Shown here in pieces: positions 59,334-64,000 of a stretch of 64,000 nt of DNA (its first letter is position 1; each line of letters opens with the position of its first letter). Source of the DNA: Lysobacter sp. K5869 (GTDB taxonomy: Bacteria > Pseudomonadota > Gammaproteobacteria > Xanthomonadales > Xanthomonadaceae); assembly GCF_018847975.1 (NCBI RefSeq), contig NZ_CP072597.1, forward strand, positions 4,255,001 through 4,319,000, read 5' to 3'. The notes below the pieces were generated by a model. It was not told the DNA's origin, did not search any database, and was given only the letters and a program-made list of their open reading frames with translations. A program made the position numbers and the translations under genes.

Positions 59334-60050
59334 CGAATCGGACTCCTCTTCCTGGTGAAGACGGCCGCGACGGCCGCCGCCCGCGATCCACGGGCCACTG
59401 GAACGTAGCAGCGACAGTCGGCCGTATTGGCGCGGGCTGGCAGAAACGACAGGACGCGCGCCGCCGCGCACGCCGCGCTTGCGACGCAGCGCGCGTTTCG
59501 CGCGGGTGCGGGCGCAAGGCGTTCCGCGATGCAGCACGCGCTCGCGGGCAGCGACCGGCGGCGGCGCGGCGAACGTGATCCAACACGAAAACATCGAAGG
59601 CGGATCCGAATCCTCGTGCGCGTCGCGCGCCTGCGCGCCGGCGCACCCGCCTGCGTACGCACGCGCCGGCAGGACGCGCGGCCGCGAGCGTGCGCATGTG
59701 CACGATGTCTCGCCGCATCGCCCCGCATCGCCCCGCATCGCATCGCTTAGACGCGGCGCGACCGACCTCGATGCGGCACATCGCGAAAAAATCGCCGGCG
59801 CGCCGCTGCAACCTTTTCGCACGCGAGCGCATCTACGCATCGAATCGAACGCAGCCCGCATCGCCATCGCGTCGCGCCTCCGCGCGGCGACGGCCTCGTG
59901 TTGCCGCGTCGCTCCCATCCAAGCCGCCCGCGACTAGGCCGGAGGTCACGCGTGACGAATGTCACCGCTACTTTCTTCAGATTTGTCCGCGCGCTGCCGT
60001 CGTTAGATTGCCCACACGCTCCGCCCTACCCCACGTCCGAGGATGCAAGC
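59334..60050. other. Gene-free region upstream of two divergent small secreted genes
   Basis: These 717 bases contain no convincing gene. A short direct repeat (CGCCCCGCAT, about three copies, 59718-59742) and a perfect palindrome GTCACGCGTGAC at 59945-59956 are visible, the latter about 95 bases before the ATG of the next gene. The promoters of the Cys-rich peptide (minus) and the secreted protein (plus) lie here. Confidence 0.45.
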
Positions 60051-60407
60051 ATGAAGCTGTTGTCCGCCATCGCCATCGCCATCGCCGCCGCGCTTACCGT
60101 TACCGCCGCGCCCGCGTTCGCCGCCGATCCGTTGCAAGACTGCGTCGAACTGAGCGCTCAGCACGTGGTGCGCCGCGCCGGCGACGGCGCCGTGGCGGTG
60201 CGCGACGGCGATCAGTACTACCGCGCCGAAATGCGCTACGGCTGCAACGACCTGGGCTATTCGGCCAAGCTCAAGATCTCGACCGACAAGCAGGAAAACC
60301 GGCTTTGCCCGCAGGGCTCCAAGTTGATCACGCAGCGCGATTACTGCGCGATTTCGCGGGTCGAAAAGATCGACGAACAAGCCTTCAAGCGTTACATCAA
60401 GCGCTGA
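60051..60407 (+). CDS. Small secreted protein of unknown function
   Basis: This 118-residue precursor has a signal peptide (IAIAIAAALTVTAAPAFA). The mature part of about 94 residues has four cysteines (QDCVEL, YGCNDLG, RLCPQGS, DYCAIS), probably two disulfides, and many charged residues (KISTDKQENR, KIDEQAFKRYIKR). GAGG lies about eight bases before the ATG. The family is not recognised. It is divergent from the Cys-rich peptide genes and converges on clpA, with a hairpin terminator in between. Confidence 0.78.
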   Translation: MKLLSAIAIAIAAALTVTAAPAFAADPLQDCVELSAQHVVRRAGDGAVAVRDGDQYYRAEMRYGCNDLGYSAKLKISTDKQENRLCPQGSKLITQRDYCAISRVEKIDEQAFKRYIKR

Positions 60408-60590
60408 GCCGTCGATCGCGGCGCCGTTCGCTCACGGCGTCCGCACTGGGCGGCCCGAACCGCGCCGCGCGCGTCCCCCGCGCGCGCGACGCAACGGTTT
60501 TCCGCTGTTCCGCATGCGGCCGGTCCGCATGCGGCTTCTTCGCGGCATCGTTCGCGAACCGATAAACGCAAGCAACCCAACCACGCGAAC

Positions 60591-60618
60591 GAAAAAGGCG
60601 GCCCGAAGGCCGCCTTTT
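60591..60618 (-). terminator. Terminator after clpA, probably bidirectional
   Basis: A perfect 11-base stem AAAAGGCGGCC/GGCCGCCTTTT with CGAA tetraloop is followed by T on both strands. It lies 29 bases after the clpA stop. Confidence 0.9.
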
Positions 60619-60646
60619 CGCCGTGCCGCGCGAGCGGCGCCGAGGA

Positions 60647-62929
<2,283 letters not shown>

Positions 62930-63020
62930 GGGGCGGAGCCTCCAGGACGTATGCACGCTACGTGGGGGCGCTCGCCGGCTTTTCCATGCCCCGCCCCACA
63001 GGGGGTGCTTCAGCTCCCTT

Positions 63021-63341
63021 TTAGGCCTTTTCCATCGTGCACAGCAAGGGGTGCTGATGCATCCTTGAAAATTCGTTCACTTGCGCTACCTTCGATTCGG
63101 CGACTTCGCGCGTGAAGACGCCGCATACGCCGCGGCCGCGGGTATGCACGTGCAGCATGATCTGGGTGGCTTTTTCGACGTTCATCGGGAAAAAACGCAT
63201 CAACACCTCGACGACGAAGTCCATCGGGGTGTAGTCGTCGTTGAGCAGCATGACGGAGTAAAGCGGAGGACGGGCCAACTCGGGTTTGCCGGTTTCCACC
63301 AGCACCCCGTGGCTATGTTCGTGATCGGTCTGTTTGGCCAT
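63021..63341 (-). CDS. clpS: ClpS adaptor for N-end-rule substrates
   Basis: This 106-residue adaptor delivers proteins with N-terminal Leu, Phe, Trp or Tyr to ClpAP. The family core is [19 protein letters not shown], where NDD and the following residues form the degron pocket, then [22 protein letters not shown] 63341 is the family start ([12 protein letters not shown]). It precedes clpA in the usual clpS-clpA order, with aat about 5 kb away completing the pathway. Confidence 0.96.
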   Translation of the reverse strand: MAKQTDHEHSHGVLVETGKPELARPPLYSVMLLNDDYTPMDFVVEVLMRFFPMNVEKATQIMLHVHTRGRGVCGVFTREVAESKVAQVNEFSRMHQHPLLCTMEKA

Positions 63342-63502
63342 GCTCGGATTATAGACCCCTGCCCCCGCCGGTCGCGGGAGACGTGAAGCGGCGGCGCGGC
63401 GTGGACGCGTGCACGGCCGCATTGCAAAATGCCGCAGCGCCGCCATCTGTAGCGGTGCCGTCGGTGCAGATTGCGCCGATGCCGAAGAATTCAAGGACCC
63501 GC

Positions 63503-64000
63503 ATGCGCCTCGCTCCCGGCTTTCCGACCGGCTCCACGTTCCGTCTGGCCCGCACCGCGCTGCTGCTGAGCGCGCTCGCCGCCGCGCCCGCGTGGGCGGC
63601 CGACGCCGCGGCGGCCAAGACGGCGGCCAAGGTATCGGCCGACGCCGGTCCGGCGCTCGACGCCAAGCCGCCCGTCGAAGCCAAGCCGGCGGCCAAACCC
63701 GGTCGCGACGGCGACTCCGCCGGCGCCGCCCAGGCCGCCGTCTCCAAGAACGGCGATCCGCAGGTCCGCGCCCAGCTCGACGCGCTGGGTTACAAGTATC
63801 AGGTCGACGAGGACGGCGACTTCGTCCTCACCTTCGGCCTGGACGAAAAGCGCAGCCAGATGGCCTACGTGCTGTCGCGCACGCAGCGCTTCGGTTCGCT
63901 CAAGGTGCGCGAGATCTGGTCGCCGGCCTACCGCACCGCCGACGGCGGCGCGCTGCCGGCGCCGATCGCCAACCGCCTGCTCGAGGACGGCCAGCTGAGC
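63503..64000 (+). CDS. Secreted YbjN-like protein, C-terminus cut by window end
   Basis: The frame is open to the window edge (166 codons seen). A signal peptide ([14 protein letters not shown]) is followed by a low-complexity Ala/Lys/Pro stretch, then [20 protein letters not shown] and [10 protein letters not shown]. The latter resembles the start of a YbjN/type III chaperone-like fold known in Xanthomonas exported proteins; the match is moderate and from memory. AAGGA lies five bases before the ATG. It is divergent from clpS. Confidence 0.75.
   Translation, partial: MRLAPGFPTGSTFRLARTALLLSALAAAPAWAADAAAAKTAAKVSADAGPALDAKPPVEAKPAAKPGRDGDSAGAAQAAVSKNGDPQVRAQLDALGYKYQVDEDGDFVLTFGLDEKRSQMAYVLSRTQRFGSLKVREIWSPAYRTADGGALPAPIANRLLEDGQLS

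Overview
The window is a high-GC chromosomal segment from a gammaproteobacterium of the Xanthomonadaceae/Lysobacteraceae type, most probably Lysobacter or a close relative. The evidence is the very high GC at third codon positions, dispersed REP-like hairpins (TAGGAGCGGCGCGAGCCGCGA type), several small secreted proteins typical of this group, and two housekeeping neighbourhoods: ald-ftsK-lolA-rarA-crcB and aat-infA with clpA-clpS. The genus is inferred from style, not from a search. I saw no rRNA, tRNA, CRISPR array, insertion sequence or prophage.

Layout. 1-5.1 kb: a truncated small gene and a large Lhr-type helicase. 5.2-8.2 kb: the copper exporter CopA overlapping its MerR-type regulator CueR. 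8.4-13.0 kb: a tightly coupled five-gene operon on the minus strand (acyl-CoA dehydrogenase, SDR, APH-fold kinase, histidine phosphatase, SDR), divergent from a LysR regulator. The kinase plus dehydrogenase pair recalls 4-hydroxyacyl-CoA catabolism. 14.0-14.4 kb: six alternating REP elements. 14.4-19.8 kb: a TorF-like porin divergent from a putrescine-type ABC transporter (potFGHI), with an inverted heptamer-repeat array between them. 20-22 kb: a small secreted protein and a PstS-like periplasmic binding protein.

22.9-42.6 kb is the outstanding region, a single-strand cluster of about 20 kb. In transcription order it holds a TpsB/FhaC-type outer-membrane transporter, an ExbB-like channel carrying a large DUF2341/LamG-like N-terminal domain, ExbD, a TonB-like protein, a putative porin, a periplasmic coiled-coil protein, a small secreted protein, and a 3988-residue filamentous-haemagglutinin-type exoprotein. 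It reads as a two-partner secretion system with a dedicated proton-motive-force energy-transduction module. The exoprotein carries cysteines only near its C-terminus, which suggests a disulfide anchor. A related organisation is known for the P. aeruginosa Pdt system, but the fused ExbB, the porin and the two small periplasmic proteins give this one a distinctive and little explained composition.

43-54 kb: SapC-family protein, small unknown, CrcB, RarA, GH108 muramidase-like protein, GNAT, small secreted proteins, LolA, FtsK and alanine dehydrogenase, the last with a terminator-like hairpin in its leader. 54.6-64 kb: TrxB, a GNAT-FemAB-like-Aat operon with overlapping genes, InfA, a pair of tandem Cys-rich secreted peptides, another small secreted protein, ClpA and ClpS, and the start of a secreted YbjN-like protein cut by the window end.
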